The notes beneath the pieces were generated by a model. The model was not told the DNA's origin. It saw only the letters and a list, made by a program, of their open reading frames with translations, and ran no database searches. The translations under genes and the position numbers were made by a program. A stretch of DNA of 64,000 nucleotides, taken from positions 186,001 to 250,000 of the forward strand of contig CAKTKC010000001.1 in NCBI GenBank assembly GCA_934569225.1, read 5' to 3'. Positions 1-10,157 of this stretch are shown here, one piece after another. Every line of letters starts with the position of its first letter. Positions within the stretch are counted from its first letter, which is position 1. Source of the stretch: an uncultured Oscillospiraceae bacterium. Lineage in GTDB: Bacteria > Bacillota > Clostridia > Oscillospirales > Oscillospiraceae.

Positions 1-324
1 GCCATTGCCCGGGCGCTTTACAAGGACGCGCCCTTCATCATTCTGGACGAACCCACCGCCGCCCTTGACCCCATTGCCGAGGCGGAGATCTACGAGAAGT
101 TCAACGCCATTTCCGGCGACCGCACGGCCATCTACATCAGCCACCGGCTGTCGTCCTGCCGGTTCTGCGACGAAATCGCCGTGTTCAGCGACGGCCAGGT
201 GATCCAGCAGGGGACACATCAGGCGCTTCTGGCGCAGGAGTCAGGGAAATATGCCGAACTTTGGCACGCCCAAGCGCAGTATTACACCAAGCAGACCCCG
301 GATACTGACGGCACGGAGAATTGA
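1..324 (+). CDS. ABC exporter ATP-binding protein, C-terminal part (partial)
   Basis: The open frame enters from the left edge and ends at TGA 322-324, leaving 107 residues. It holds the end of an ABC nucleotide-binding domain: Walker B with its catalytic Glu (FIILDEPTAALDP, about residues 12-24), the D-loop, and the switch His in YISHRL (about residues 45-50), followed by the usual DGQVIQQGTH strand. The ISHRLSS form and the tail after the H-loop (LLAQESGKYAELW) are typical of exporter-type ABC proteins with a fused membrane domain, but that part lies outside the window. The substrate cannot be told. Confidence 0.9.
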   Translation, partial: AIARALYKDAPFIILDEPTAALDPIAEAEIYEKFNAISGDRTAIYISHRLSSCRFCDEIAVFSDGQVIQQGTHQALLAQESGKYAELWHAQAQYYTKQTPDTDGTEN

Positions 325-395
325 CAGATTTGCCAAAAAGGAAACAAGACGTTTATGCTTTTGGGAGATTTTAAGCGTCACTTCCCGGGCAGGCG

Positions 396-424
396 TTGCA
401 AAAATGAAGGACATGGTGTAGAAT
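396..424 (+). promoter_or_regulatory. Candidate sigma-A promoter upstream of the glpK region
   Basis: TTGCAA (396-401) and TAGAAT (419-424) are separated by 17 bp. A transcript from here would meet the hairpin at 448-472 after about 20 nt, so the promoter could drive an attenuated leader. The rest of 473-661 contains no gene that I can support. Confidence 0.45.
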
Positions 425-447
425 AACCGGATAGACAAACGATTCTG

Positions 448-472
448 AAAGGCGGGCGTCAGCCCGCCTTTT
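448..472 (+). terminator. GC-rich hairpin with short U tract
   Basis: A 10-bp stem (448-457 with 462-471) closes a GTCA loop and is followed by TTTT. It probably ends transcription of the ABC exporter gene. Because the promoter at 396-424 lies between, it may instead act as an attenuator for glpK. Confidence 0.6.
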
Positions 473-511
473 CATCTACGGAACCTCTGAATAAATCGTC
501 TGCGACCGTGA

Positions 512-2155
<1,644 letters not shown>

Positions 2156-2158
2156 AGT

Positions 2159-3166
2159 ATGGAACCAGAATCAATCACGGGAGCCGCCGTGAAGGAAAAG
2201 CCCGTCCCGTCCTTTTTCCGGGAGCTGATGCGCCGGGGCTGTCTGGACGCCGGGGAGATACGCGCCGCGTCCGACGGATTTTACGCGGCGGCAAAATCTC
2301 TTGCGGATACCCTCGTGGGGCAGGGCATTACGACCTTTCCCAACGATCGGGACGAGCTGCGGGACTGTGACAAATTTTTCGACGACTGGTACTGCTACGC
2401 CGTTCCCCAAAAGGGCGGGTACGTCTACAGCCTGTTCAAGCTGAGAGAGCAGGAGTTCGACGCCAAAAACGGCCTGATCGCGGACGGGGACACCCCCGGC
2501 GTGACCGTTTCCTTTATCGCTTTCGACACGGAGGTGCTGGCGCAGTGCCTTTCGGAGCCGACCGTGGCAAACCGGAAGCGGCTGAATCAGGAGATCAACC
2601 GGGTGGTGGCGGCTCGGGGGCAGAGGCACGACAGGACGCTGAAAGCCTATTTTCTCAGCCCGAAAGCAGAGGGGCCGTACCTCATTGCGGAGCTGTACGT
2701 CCGGCATATTGCGTCCTTCGCGCGGGACGGCTGCATCGACGTTCCCGAGCATTACGCGGAGATTTATCGGAAAAGCGCAGCCGTCGGCTTTCATGGCTGG
2801 GCGGGCAGGATTCCCCGCTTCCTGGAGGAAAACAACAAGGCCGCGGGCCATACGGTCTGCGACCATGAGAAAATCTACATCAAAAACCCGGACAGCCTGT
2901 CCGTCTATGAAAAGCGGGCGATTCTGGCGACCCATGCGGCGAACGTCTCCGTTCATTCCTTCGCCGCCGAGGTGCGCTTTCACGCGCGGTTTCTGACCTG
3001 GTATGCCAGACTGCCCATCCCGTTTCTGAGAAAATCGGCTTATGACAGCGCCATCCGCGCCGACATGACCATCGACGACACGGAGTTCGACGCCCCCGCC
3101 CCGTTCTACCGCATGAACGGCCGATGGGTGAGGGCGCAGCGGAGATACCATAAGGAATATGAATAA
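2159..3166 (+). CDS. Unknown protein co-transcribed with glpK
   Basis: A 335-residue soluble protein whose ATG sits 3 nt after the glpK stop, with AAGGA inside the glpK end as likely ribosome binding site, so the two genes are probably translationally coupled. I do not recognise a family. It is rich in Arg, Asp, Phe and Tyr, has no signal peptide or membrane segment, and has no obvious nucleotide-binding or metal motif; a His-rich stretch (THAANVSVHSFAAEVRFH) lies around residues 260-277. Base composition matches glpK. Coupling suggests a role tied to glycerol kinase, but this is inference only. Confidence 0.75.
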   Translation: MEPESITGAAVKEKPVPSFFRELMRRGCLDAGEIRAASDGFYAAAKSLADTLVGQGITTFPNDRDELRDCDKFFDDWYCYAVPQKGGYVYSLFKLREQEFDAKNGLIADGDTPGVTVSFIAFDTEVLAQCLSEPTVANRKRLNQEINRVVAARGQRHDRTLKAYFLSPKAEGPYLIAELYVRHIASFARDGCIDVPEHYAEIYRKSAAVGFHGWAGRIPRFLEENNKAAGHTVCDHEKIYIKNPDSLSVYEKRAILATHAANVSVHSFAAEVRFHARFLTWYARLPIPFLRKSAYDSAIRADMTIDDTEFDAPAPFYRMNGRWVRAQRRYHKEYE

Positions 3167-3193
3167 AAACGGCCATCCGCCCCGGCTTTTCAT

Positions 3194-3287
3194 GGGTGGC
3201 CGCAAAACAGTGAATGGAGCGCATCGGTACAGATGCGCTCCATTTTTATGTAACGGGGAACCCCTTGACTTTCTGCCAGGCAAGGGG
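3194..3287 (+). repeat. Dispersed palindromic element, short copy, with terminator-like hairpin
   Basis: A 12-bp perfect stem (3214-3225 with 3232-3243) has loop GGTACA and is followed by TTTTT, so it can terminate the glpK operon. It is followed by CCCCTTG (3261-3267) and CAAGGGG (3281-3287). The same arrangement occurs at 23877-24066, where the CCCCTTG/CAAGGGG pair encloses about 100 extra bases. The two stems differ by one compensatory pair (C-G here, T-A there). Confidence 0.75.
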
Positions 3288-3301
3288 TGCGGTTCGTTAT
3301 C

Positions 3302-5026
3302 TCACTGCGCCTGGGGGACGGGGAGCTTTATATCGCCGGGGAGAAGGACGTAATCTGCCTGGTCAAGATCAATGGGCTTCTCAAGGCACTGATTCAGAAT
3401 GTCTACCCGGCTCCCGTCCTTCATTACGACACAGGCTATGGTGCGATCGAAGCAGAAGAAGTCCGCATAGGTATTTTCGCCCGTGTCTGCCGTCAGGGAA
3501 ATGCTCTGGCTGCGGAGCCTCATGGAGGTGACCGGGAATGCTTCCAGACAGTCAGTTCCATCCGCACGCCAGCCGGTGCTGGCTTTCAGGGTGATGGGTT
3601 CGGACAGCAGCTCAATCTCCCGATCATTGGTGCAGCTCTCGTCAATGGTGATGGAAAAGTGCCAGTCGCCCTCCGTAAGTACACGGGAGGTTGGACGCCA
3701 TTTATCCACGTACAGGTCGGTAATGTCCAGATCCCATGCGGCGCCAAGCTCGAGGGGACGCAGGCCGTCCAGAAAGGGATCAGTAAATTCTGCTACCAGA
3801 TCTTTGGTATTCGCAAGACCGTCGCCGTCTGTCACATCGTTGAAAGCTCCGTTGATACCGTTGGAATCTCTGTTGGGTGTGCCGAAGGAAGTTCTTCCAG
3901 TGCTGATATTCAGACTTTCAATGTCCACATCCTCCGGGGCGGTGACGCTGACGACGACCCGCGCCACGTAGCCGTCGGTCTCCACGGATTTCAGTTTCAG
4001 AGTGTAGCCGTTCTGGGTCGCTTCCTGAGGCGGCGCGGCCTGGGCATCCACATCGGCCTGGGTGGGAACTTTCGGCTGGATGGCAAAGTCCAGAGCATCG
4101 GCAACCATGTCCAGCTGTTTGTCCGTCATATGCTGATATTCGGCGGAAACTACCCCGGCATCCTCGCTGAGAAGTTCCGGATTCACGTCCAGCCATACGG
4201 TCATCAACGCGTCTCCCCGGTCACAGATGATATAGCCCCGCTCCTGACTGGGAGAGGTCAGAATCAGAACGGTATTTCCGGCGGTGGTGGTGTAGTTCCG
4301 CTCCACCCAGTCGCCCCGGTCTTCCAGAGTAAAATATTCCCGGCTGAAGGTGTCCTGTCGGTTCCAGTAGAGTGCGCCGCTGGTGTGGGTCACTTCATAG
4401 CCCTGATCTTCCGGGAAGGCGAAGCGCAGCAGAACGAAGAAGTTTCCGCTATCACGGCAAAAGCCCTGACTGATATCAATGCTGACGTCCTGACTGTCCC
4501 GGACGAACCGTTCCACGCCCAGCGCGTCGCACAGATTCCTGGTGGTGCGAAATGTCAGCGGCTGTCCCTCCGGTTTCAGGCCGTATTGTTCCGCCAGCTC
4601 CTGCGCCTTGGCGCTTATGGCATCGTCGTAGCCTGCCCAGTCGCCGCTTGCGGATGCGCTCGCCCTGAGTTTCGTCTCGTAGGCGTAGAAATCCGCACAC
4701 GCCTTATAGGCATTGGAGCCTTTCAGACCGGCCATGCTCAGGGTGGTGGTGTTGATGGTGTGGGGGTCCTTCACGTACACCCCGTCTACCAGTGAGTAAT
4801 CCTGCTGGGCGGTGCCGCTGCTGATTTTCACGTGCTCCATTTTCAGCACATACACCGCCGCACACCCCACCAGAAGCAGCAGAAGGGCGATCACCGCCGC
4901 CAGCAGAAAGGGTCTGCGGATGCGGTGGGCTTTGCCGGCACCGCCGGAGACGGTTTCCGTCTCCGCTTCTTCAATGTATTTCCGGCTGATGTAGCTCAGC
5001 CCCAAAAAGATTTCCTGTCCGTTCAT
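3302..5026 (-). CDS. Membrane-anchored partner (anti-sigma-like) of the adjacent sigma factor
   Basis: A 574-residue protein with a short cytoplasmic N-terminus containing a KYIEEAE motif (about residues 16-22), one transmembrane helix at about 39-60, and a long extracellular part without cysteine pairs. Its ATG overlaps the sigma-factor stop as ATGA (5023-5026), so the two are translationally coupled. Gene order and topology are those of ECF anti-sigma factors, but no zinc-binding HxxxCxxC anti-sigma motif is visible, so the cytoplasmic 38 residues would have to bind the sigma factor in another way. The extracellular region looks like a sensor or a wall-associated domain; its ligand is unknown. 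Confidence 0.7.
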   Translation of the reverse strand: MNGQEIFLGLSYISRKYIEEAETETVSGGAGKAHRIRRPFLLAAVIALLLLLVGCAAVYVLKMEHVKISSGTAQQDYSLVDGVYVKDPHTINTTTLSMAGLKGSNAYKACADFYAYETKLRASASASGDWAGYDDAISAKAQELAEQYGLKPEGQPLTFRTTRNLCDALGVERFVRDSQDVSIDISQGFCRDSGNFFVLLRFAFPEDQGYEVTHTSGALYWNRQDTFSREYFTLEDRGDWVERNYTTTAGNTVLILTSPSQERGYIICDRGDALMTVWLDVNPELLSEDAGVVSAEYQHMTDKQLDMVADALDFAIQPKVPTQADVDAQAAPPQEATQNGYTLKLKSVETDGYVARVVVSVTAPEDVDIESLNISTGRTSFGTPNRDSNGINGAFNDVTDGDGLANTKDLVAEFTDPFLDGLRPLELGAAWDLDITDLYVDKWRPTSRVLTEGDWHFSITIDESCTNDREIELLSEPITLKASTGWRADGTDCLEAFPVTSMRLRSQSISLTADTGENTYADFFCFDRTIACVVMKDGSRVDILNQCLEKPIDLDQADYVLLPGDIKLPVPQAQ

Positions 5027-5577
5027 ACGTAAATTCCCTCCTGTTCCAGAAATAAGCGGAGCTTTTCCTTCGTCCGGCTCAACTGCATTTTGACCTTGCT
5101 TTCCGTCATGCCGTATCGGGCGGCGATCTCGGGGACAGAGTCCACGTACCAGTACCGCCGCAGGAAAATCAGCCGGCTGTCCTTGGGCAGACCTTGCAGA
5201 AATAAGTCCAGCAGCCTGCCCAGCTCCTTTGCCTCCATTTGCCGCTCGTGAGCGGTGTCGGGAATGCAGTTTTCCATCTCCTCTGTGAGGGGAACGACCT
5301 GGGCGCGGCGCTTGGCGGCCTGCTTCCAGTCCACGCGGTTCAGGGAGAGGTGACGGCAGATCGAGGCCAGAAACGCAAAGAAATACCTGGGTCGCCGGGG
5401 CGGGATGCTTTTCCAGACTTCGGCATAGGTGTCGTTGACGCTTTCCTCGGCATCCTCCCGGTTTTGCAGGATATTCTTTGCCAGTGTGTGCAGCCGTTTG
5501 CCGTAGGCTGTGTCCGTTTCCCTTATGGCGTCCTCATCCCGGGCAAAATACAGGTCGAGGATTTGTGCGTCTTCCAT
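5023..5577 (-). CDS. RNA polymerase sigma factor, sigma-70 family (ECF-like)
   Basis: A 184-residue protein with region 2 near the N-terminus (RLHTLAKNILQNREDAEE) and a region 4 helix-turn-helix near the end (SVPEIAARYGMTESKVKMQL, about 145-165). I chose ATG at 5575-5577 because an AGGAAG lies 10 nt upstream; a GTG 33 nt further upstream has no well-placed ribosome binding site. The gene precedes its membrane partner with an ATGA overlap. It should direct polymerase to a small regulon on an envelope signal. A weak promoter (TTGCCC, 18 bp, GATAAA on the minus strand) lies within 5620-5660. Confidence 0.88.
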   Translation of the reverse strand: MEDAQILDLYFARDEDAIRETDTAYGKRLHTLAKNILQNREDAEESVNDTYAEVWKSIPPRRPRYFFAFLASICRHLSLNRVDWKQAAKRRAQVVPLTEEMENCIPDTAHERQMEAKELGRLLDLFLQGLPKDSRLIFLRRYWYVDSVPEIAARYGMTESKVKMQLSRTKEKLRLFLEQEGIYV

Positions 5578-5678
5578 TTGAGGGTCACTTCCTTTCTTTT
5601 TGTCCTTCACCCTGATAATAAGATTTTATCACGCAAACGTCACATTTTGGGCAAAAATTTTTTCAGGACAGAACAAAA

Positions 5679-5702
5679 GCCGCCCGGCGGGGCGGCTTTT
5701 TT
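5679..5702 (-). terminator. Terminator of the secreted-protein gene
   Basis: A perfect 7-bp GC stem (5679-5685 with 5690-5696), loop GGCG, is flanked by AAAA and TTTTTT, so it can work on both strands. It lies just after the stop of the minus-strand gene at 5716-6951. Confidence 0.85.
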
Positions 5703-5715
5703 GCTTGGATTTTGG

Positions 5716-6951
5716 TTACAGGGGTTTCACCGACGTTTCCACGTAAACCGTGTCCCGAATCTCTATGATGACGTCTGTGGGGTCGTCGGGATTCGTTATG
5801 ACCGTGGTGATCTCGTCCGGTACGTAGACGGTGCCTCCTGAGTTGCTGCTCTGCTCCTCGTCGATCTCGTAGCCCTCCGGCGGGGTGTCAGTCCCGTGGT
5901 AGCCGTAGGCTTTCTTTTCCACGAAAGCATCCTCGCCGGGGGTCTTGTCCTCGAAGCGGATGTTCTTGATGACGTCCTTTCCTTCGGCGTCCGTGGAAAC
6001 ACGGATGGTGGGGAACAGCTTGCCATCTCTGGAATCGTGATTAGCGCTGTTCATAGCGTTGCTGTCGCTGTATGCTTCATCCACGGTTTTATCGGCGGCG
6101 TCCGTCGCTTCGTAGACCGTTCCGGGATCAAGATCATTTTTGTTTTCGTCCCAGATGCTAAATTCCAGGTCGTTATTGGGGACTTCCTCGTCCAGCGTCA
6201 GGTAATAGCGCACGCCGTTGTCGATGTCTTCCTGGCTGTAGGCAATGCCAACGTAGTAACCGGATTCGGTGAGCCAATCGGGGGGAGTCAGTTCCTGACC
6301 GCCGTTCATAGCATAGCAGTCCGGCTTGGAGGGGATATGCCCCGTGGCACCGACATAGTACACATAGATCGTGGTCACTTCCGGACGCTTGGTCACGGAA
6401 TTCATGATTTCGGATTCCTCGGGTGAACCCTTCGCCGCGACCTCTAAACCATTGTCCTTGGCTGCGGAAGCGGCACCGCCGCTGTCCTTCGCCGCAAAGC
6501 CCGCAATGCGGATGATGAGCTTTCCTTCTCCGGCGTTTGCCAGGGTGAAGGAATCGTCCAGCGAGACGCCCACACCGGCGGTGCTGAGGAACTGGGCGAG
6601 GGTTTCCTCCTTGCCGGGGGCTTTCAGCTGTCCGTTTTCAATTTGCAGGTCGGACACGGCCAGACCCAGCGTCTGGAGCGCGTCGCCGTTTTCCCGCACC
6701 AGCTTGGCGGCGGCAAGATCTTCCAGACGGACGTAGACACGGCCATTTTCCAGCTTGGGCGCGTAGGCGACGCCCTCAATGGTTATGGCTTCATCGGTCA
6801 GCCCGTGGGCGTCCACAGACGCGGGGTTCGGCAGGCCGTAGCCATAGCGAACCCATTCCACAGGCAGTTCGGTTTCCTCCGCAAAGGCAGCCATCGGGAG
6901 GATGAGCAGCAGAAGACAGCACATCAGCAGTCTTCTCAAGTGGGTTTTCAT
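5716..6951 (-). CDS. Secreted protein of unknown function
   Basis: A 411-residue protein with a clear Sec signal peptide (hydrophobic LLMCCLLLLILPMAA core, predicted cleavage after AFA at about residue 24). The mature part starts with a repeat-poor region that resembles stalk or substrate-binding domains of exported clostridial proteins (YVRLEDLAAAKLV, about 70-82), followed by an acidic, low-complexity C-terminal half. There is no sortase motif, lipobox or membrane anchor, so it should be released or bound non-covalently to the wall. I do not recognise a family. It has its own promoter and terminator. Confidence 0.7.
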   Translation of the reverse strand: MKTHLRRLLMCCLLLLILPMAAFAEETELPVEWVRYGYGLPNPASVDAHGLTDEAITIEGVAYAPKLENGRVYVRLEDLAAAKLVRENGDALQTLGLAVSDLQIENGQLKAPGKEETLAQFLSTAGVGVSLDDSFTLANAGEGKLIIRIAGFAAKDSGGAASAAKDNGLEVAAKGSPEESEIMNSVTKRPEVTTIYVYYVGATGHIPSKPDCYAMNGGQELTPPDWLTESGYYVGIAYSQEDIDNGVRYYLTLDEEVPNNDLEFSIWDENKNDLDPGTVYEATDAADKTVDEAYSDSNAMNSANHDSRDGKLFPTIRVSTDAEGKDVIKNIRFEDKTPGEDAFVEKKAYGYHGTDTPPEGYEIDEEQSSNSGGTVYVPDEITTVITNPDDPTDVIIEIRDTVYVETSVKPL

Positions 6952-6996
6952 GTGTTATCCTTCCTTTCCTTCCCCGTGGGGGATTGATGTAAGACC

Positions 6997-7025
6997 ATTA
7001 TACAGGAAGCGGCGGCGGAAAGCAA
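6997..7025 (-). promoter_or_regulatory. Sigma-A promoter for the secreted-protein gene
   Basis: On the minus strand TTGCTT (7025-7020) and TATAAT (7002-6997) are 17 bp apart, about 45 nt upstream of the ATG at 6951. Confidence 0.75.
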
Positions 7026-7064
7026 GAAGAAAATGGTTTATATACCATTTTTTAAGAATGAAAA

Positions 7065-7095
7065 GGGTGTCTCCCCGGAAAAAGGGGAGACACCC
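7065..7095 (-). terminator. Terminator of the MFS/epimerase operon
   Basis: A perfect 12-bp stem (7065-7076 with 7084-7095) is followed on the minus strand by TTTT. It lies 19 bp beyond the MFS stop codon. Confidence 0.85.
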
Positions 7096-7113
7096 GAAAA
7101 TGATTTGGCGTTC

Positions 7114-8316
7114 TCAGCACTTGACCCGCTCGCCGACCCGGCAGTACACGAGATACCCCGCCGCAGCGGCGACGGACAGGGCGTAAACCACCGCGATCAG
7201 GACAAAAGGCAGCTTGACGTGGATGGCGTACAGGAATCCTGCCAGCAGGGAGCCGATGATGCTGCCGAGGGATTTTGTTGCGTTGTAAAAGCCCATGACC
7301 AGATTTTTCTGGGCAGGGTCTGCCCGGGTGGCCACCATGTCCTGCAAAACGGGGACGCTGACGGAATACCCGGCGTACAGCGCGATGCCGCAGGAGAGAA
7401 AAACGGAAATCTGCGGCGCGAAGACAGTCCCCAGCGAGGCCAGCGTGCAGACGGCCACCAGCACCACCGTGGATTTGCCGGTGTCGGCCTTGCGGATAAT
7501 CCACAGGCACAGGGTCATATTGAACAGGAAGGACACGAAGCCCACCACGGCTTTGATGATGCCGTTATAGGCGGAGGTCAGCCCCAGCTGGTCTTTCAGA
7601 TAGTAGTTGAACACCTGGTCGAAGCAGGTATTTCCCAGATTGATGAGGATGTTCACCAGAAACAGAAGGACAAAGGCGGTATTCATGAAATACTTGCCGT
7701 CCCGGAAGGCATCGAAGGGGTTGCTCTTGGCGAGAAGTTCCTTGACGGACACTTTATCGGTGCGTTCCGCATCCGGCTCGCAGCACAGCCGGAACATAAT
7801 GCCGCTGACGATCACGGTGACTGCTTGCAAAATGAAGGTGGCGCGGATGGAAAATTCTCCTACCACCCCGCCGACGAGATAGCCGAACGCGCCGAACACC
7901 GAGAGGAGGGTGGCGCTGTAGGTCAGATATCTTGCCGTATCCCCCGGCCTTGCCACATTGACCACGTAGGTCAGCAGACTGACGAAGACACCGCCGAGAA
8001 ACGCGCCTGCCAGAAGCCGAACAAATAGAATGCCGATCTGGGTGGTGGAATAGGCAAATCCCAGCTGCGCCAGGGCGTAGCCGACGCAGCAGATCAGCAG
8101 GGACTGCCGGGAGGAAATGAACCGGTTGATATTGCCCCAGGAGGGGGACAGGGCGAAGTTGGCGATCATCATGACCGCCAGCATCAGCCCGAACATATAG
8201 TCCGGCAGATTCAGCTCCTGAATGATGGTGGGGGTTACGGGGTGGGCAAAGTTGGATGCAAGGTGAAACAGCGCCATTGCCACGAAGAACAGAAGAAAGC
8301 GGGTTTTATATTTCAT
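7114..8316 (-). CDS. Major facilitator superfamily transporter
   Basis: A 400-residue polytopic membrane protein with about twelve hydrophobic helices in two halves separated by a cytoplasmic loop (around residues 180-205, with the charged DAERTDKVSVKELL stretch). The first-half organisation resembles TetA/DHA1-type drug or sugar-efflux carriers, but the usual loop 2-3 motif is degenerate (SPSWGNINRFISSRQSLL). It lies 18 bp downstream of an aldose epimerase gene in the same operon, which hints at a sugar or sugar-derivative substrate rather than a drug; this is inference. Terminated by the hairpin at 7065-7095. Confidence 0.85.
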   Translation of the reverse strand: MKYKTRFLLFFVAMALFHLASNFAHPVTPTIIQELNLPDYMFGLMLAVMMIANFALSPSWGNINRFISSRQSLLICCVGYALAQLGFAYSTTQIGILFVRLLAGAFLGGVFVSLLTYVVNVARPGDTARYLTYSATLLSVFGAFGYLVGGVVGEFSIRATFILQAVTVIVSGIMFRLCCEPDAERTDKVSVKELLAKSNPFDAFRDGKYFMNTAFVLLFLVNILINLGNTCFDQVFNYYLKDQLGLTSAYNGIIKAVVGFVSFLFNMTLCLWIIRKADTGKSTVVLVAVCTLASLGTVFAPQISVFLSCGIALYAGYSVSVPVLQDMVATRADPAQKNLVMGFYNATKSLGSIIGSLLAGFLYAIHVKLPFVLIAVVYALSVAAAAGYLVYCRVGERVKC

Positions 8317-8334
8317 AAATACGGCCCCAATCGG

Positions 8335-9213
8335 TCACTCCAGGGTGACGGTCATTTCGTTGCGGTAGGTTTCGCCTGCGGGCAGGTGAATCATGTGTTC
8401 CTGTTTGGCGAAATCCTCCACGAAGGCGCTGTGAGAGGGGAGACTGACCCACGGCTCAATGCAGACGTAGGGCGCGTCGGTTTTGGGTGCGTGCCACAAT
8501 CCGACGAAGGGCATGTCCGGGAAGGACACCGTGACGCTGCGGGAAGATTTGCCAGAGCGCAGGGTCAGCGTGCGGCTGACGTTTCCCAGCACCACCGCGT
8601 CCAGATCAAACAGCGCATGGGTCAGGGGAATCCTGCGGCCGTCTTCCAGAGGATAGGGAGATTCGGTACCCGCAAGCCGGTAATTGGCGGGATCCATATC
8701 CACCCGCACGGGCTGGCATGGCTCGGCAAAGTCCAGCTCCCAGTCCTCGAAGGAACCCTCGCCGTTCAGGGGAACATTGAAGCCGGGGTGCCCGCCGATG
8801 CCGAAATACATTTCCCGGGAATCCCGGTTTTCCACCAGGCAGGTCTTGCAGATCTGATTCCCGCGAAGGGTGTAGCATACGTGGAAGGCAAAATGGAAGG
8901 GGTAGATGGAAAGGGTCTTTTCACTGCTTCTCAGGGTGAAGCGGATGGAAGACTCCGTCTGCCCGGTTACGGCGAAGTCCGTGCCGATGCAGAAGCCATG
9001 GATGGTCATGGGGTAGGTTTTTCCGTCCAGCAGGTATTGACCGTCGGTCAGGCGGCCTACATAGGGAAACAGGTTGGCGTCCCGCCGCGCCCAGTATCTG
9101 GCGTTGCCCTGCCAGAGATATTCGGCGCCGTCCTTGACGATGCTGTGCAGCACCGCGCCGCAGGCGTCCAGGGTCACGGTCAGATCGTTATTGTGAAGGG
9201 TATACAGGTTCAT
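8335..9213 (-). CDS. Aldose 1-epimerase family protein
   Basis: A 292-residue galactose-mutarotase-like protein that should interconvert anomers of a free sugar. The family's GGHPGFNVP segment (about 160-168) carries the conserved His, and the N-terminal GAVLHSIVKDGAEYLWQG strand pair is typical of the LacX branch. I chose ATG at 9211-9213 because GGAGGAA precedes it by 6 nt; the frame stays open 29 codons further upstream without a ribosome binding site and across the promoter. It heads an operon with the MFS transporter, suggesting mutarotation linked to sugar transport. Confidence 0.87.
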   Translation of the reverse strand: MNLYTLHNNDLTVTLDACGAVLHSIVKDGAEYLWQGNARYWARRDANLFPYVGRLTDGQYLLDGKTYPMTIHGFCIGTDFAVTGQTESSIRFTLRSSEKTLSIYPFHFAFHVCYTLRGNQICKTCLVENRDSREMYFGIGGHPGFNVPLNGEGSFEDWELDFAEPCQPVRVDMDPANYRLAGTESPYPLEDGRRIPLTHALFDLDAVVLGNVSRTLTLRSGKSSRSVTVSFPDMPFVGLWHAPKTDAPYVCIEPWVSLPSHSAFVEDFAKQEHMIHLPAGETYRNEMTVTLE

Positions 9214-9249
9214 CGCGCATTCCTCCAAGTATGAAAAGTGGTCGCAACG

Positions 9250-9278
9250 AGTATACAACGGGAGCCAATGATTTGCAA
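9250..9278 (-). promoter_or_regulatory. Sigma-A promoter for the epimerase/MFS operon
   Basis: On the minus strand TTGCAA (9278-9273) and TATACT (9255-9250) have a 17-bp spacer, about 37 nt from the start codon. Confidence 0.8.
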
Positions 9279-9366
9279 GGAGAAGAACGAATATTGGCAA
9301 AATGCGTAAGTTCTATATATATCGCACAAAACTGAGAGAGATTTTCCTTCCCTTTTGTCAATGTTA

Positions 9367-9375
9367 TGATATAAT
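9367..9375 (+). promoter_or_regulatory. Extended -10 promoter for the YesL-like operon
   Basis: TGATATAAT is an extended -10 element (TG at 9367-9368, TATAAT at 9370-9375). No good -35 box is seen, as is common for this type. Confidence 0.55.
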
Positions 9376-9446
9376 CGTATTCGTGAGGACGGAAGTCCGG
9401 AAAAATGCAAGGATGTGATCGCGTGAATCCCTTTTGGAGGAATTTT

Positions 9447-10157
9447 ATGAAGGCGCCCGGCGGGGTGCGCAGAACGGGGCTGGCGCGTTGGTTCCAGATT
9501 CTGGAAGAACGCTTCATGACGCTGTTCTGGGTAAATCTGCTGTGTGTGGCGTGGGCGCTGCCGTTTCTGGCCGCTTTGTTTTTCTTTTTACAGACCTGGG
9601 ACTGGCTCAGCGGGATCGGCGTGGTGCTGGGTGCCGCCGTTCTGGGGCCGGGGGTCACGGCGCTGAACCGCGTCTGTATGCAGATCATCCGGGATAAGCC
9701 GGTTTTCGTGGCGCAGGAATTCTTTGCCAGCGTCAAACGGGACTGGAAGCAGTCCGTCGCGTTCGCGCTCATCGTGGGTGCGCTCTGGGGCGTGTTCGCC
9801 TGGGCGGTACGGCTGGTGGGGCTTACGGAGGGGGGATTCAACCCCGTTCTCGCGGTGGCCTTTTTCCTCAGCGCCTTTGTGATGATGGGATTGACTGTCA
9901 TCGGCTTCCAGCAGATCGCTATGGTGGCGCTTCCCTTCCGGGGCGTTCTGAAAAACGGCTTCCTGCTGATCCTCGCAGGCGGCGGGCGAGCAGCGGGGGC
10001 AATTCTGTTTTCTCTGGCCGCCGTGGCGGTGTGCCTGCGGTTTTATGAGTACTGCGTCTGGTATCTGATCCTGGGCGCACCGGCGCTGCTGGTGATGACG
10101 GCGAACCTGATTTTCTACCCCGTGTTCGAGCAATACTTCCCGGAGGAAGACGCATGA
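9447..10157 (+). CDS. YesL/DUF624-like membrane protein
   Basis: A 236-residue protein with about five or six transmembrane helices and the N-terminal pattern of the YesL (DUF624) family, which is usually encoded beside carbohydrate ABC importers and YesM/YesN systems; both occur downstream here. Function is not established for the family. The ATG at 9447 is preceded by GGAGG with 6-nt spacing; an in-frame GTG at 9423 would add NPFWRNF residues that also look family-like, so the start is uncertain. The stop overlaps the next ATG as ATGA. Confidence 0.72.
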   Translation: MKAPGGVRRTGLARWFQILEERFMTLFWVNLLCVAWALPFLAALFFFLQTWDWLSGIGVVLGAAVLGPGVTALNRVCMQIIRDKPVFVAQEFFASVKRDWKQSVAFALIVGALWGVFAWAVRLVGLTEGGFNPVLAVAFFLSAFVMMGLTVIGFQQIAMVALPFRGVLKNGFLLILAGGGRAAGAILFSLAAVAVCLRFYEYCVWYLILGAPALLVMTANLIFYPVFEQYFPEEDA

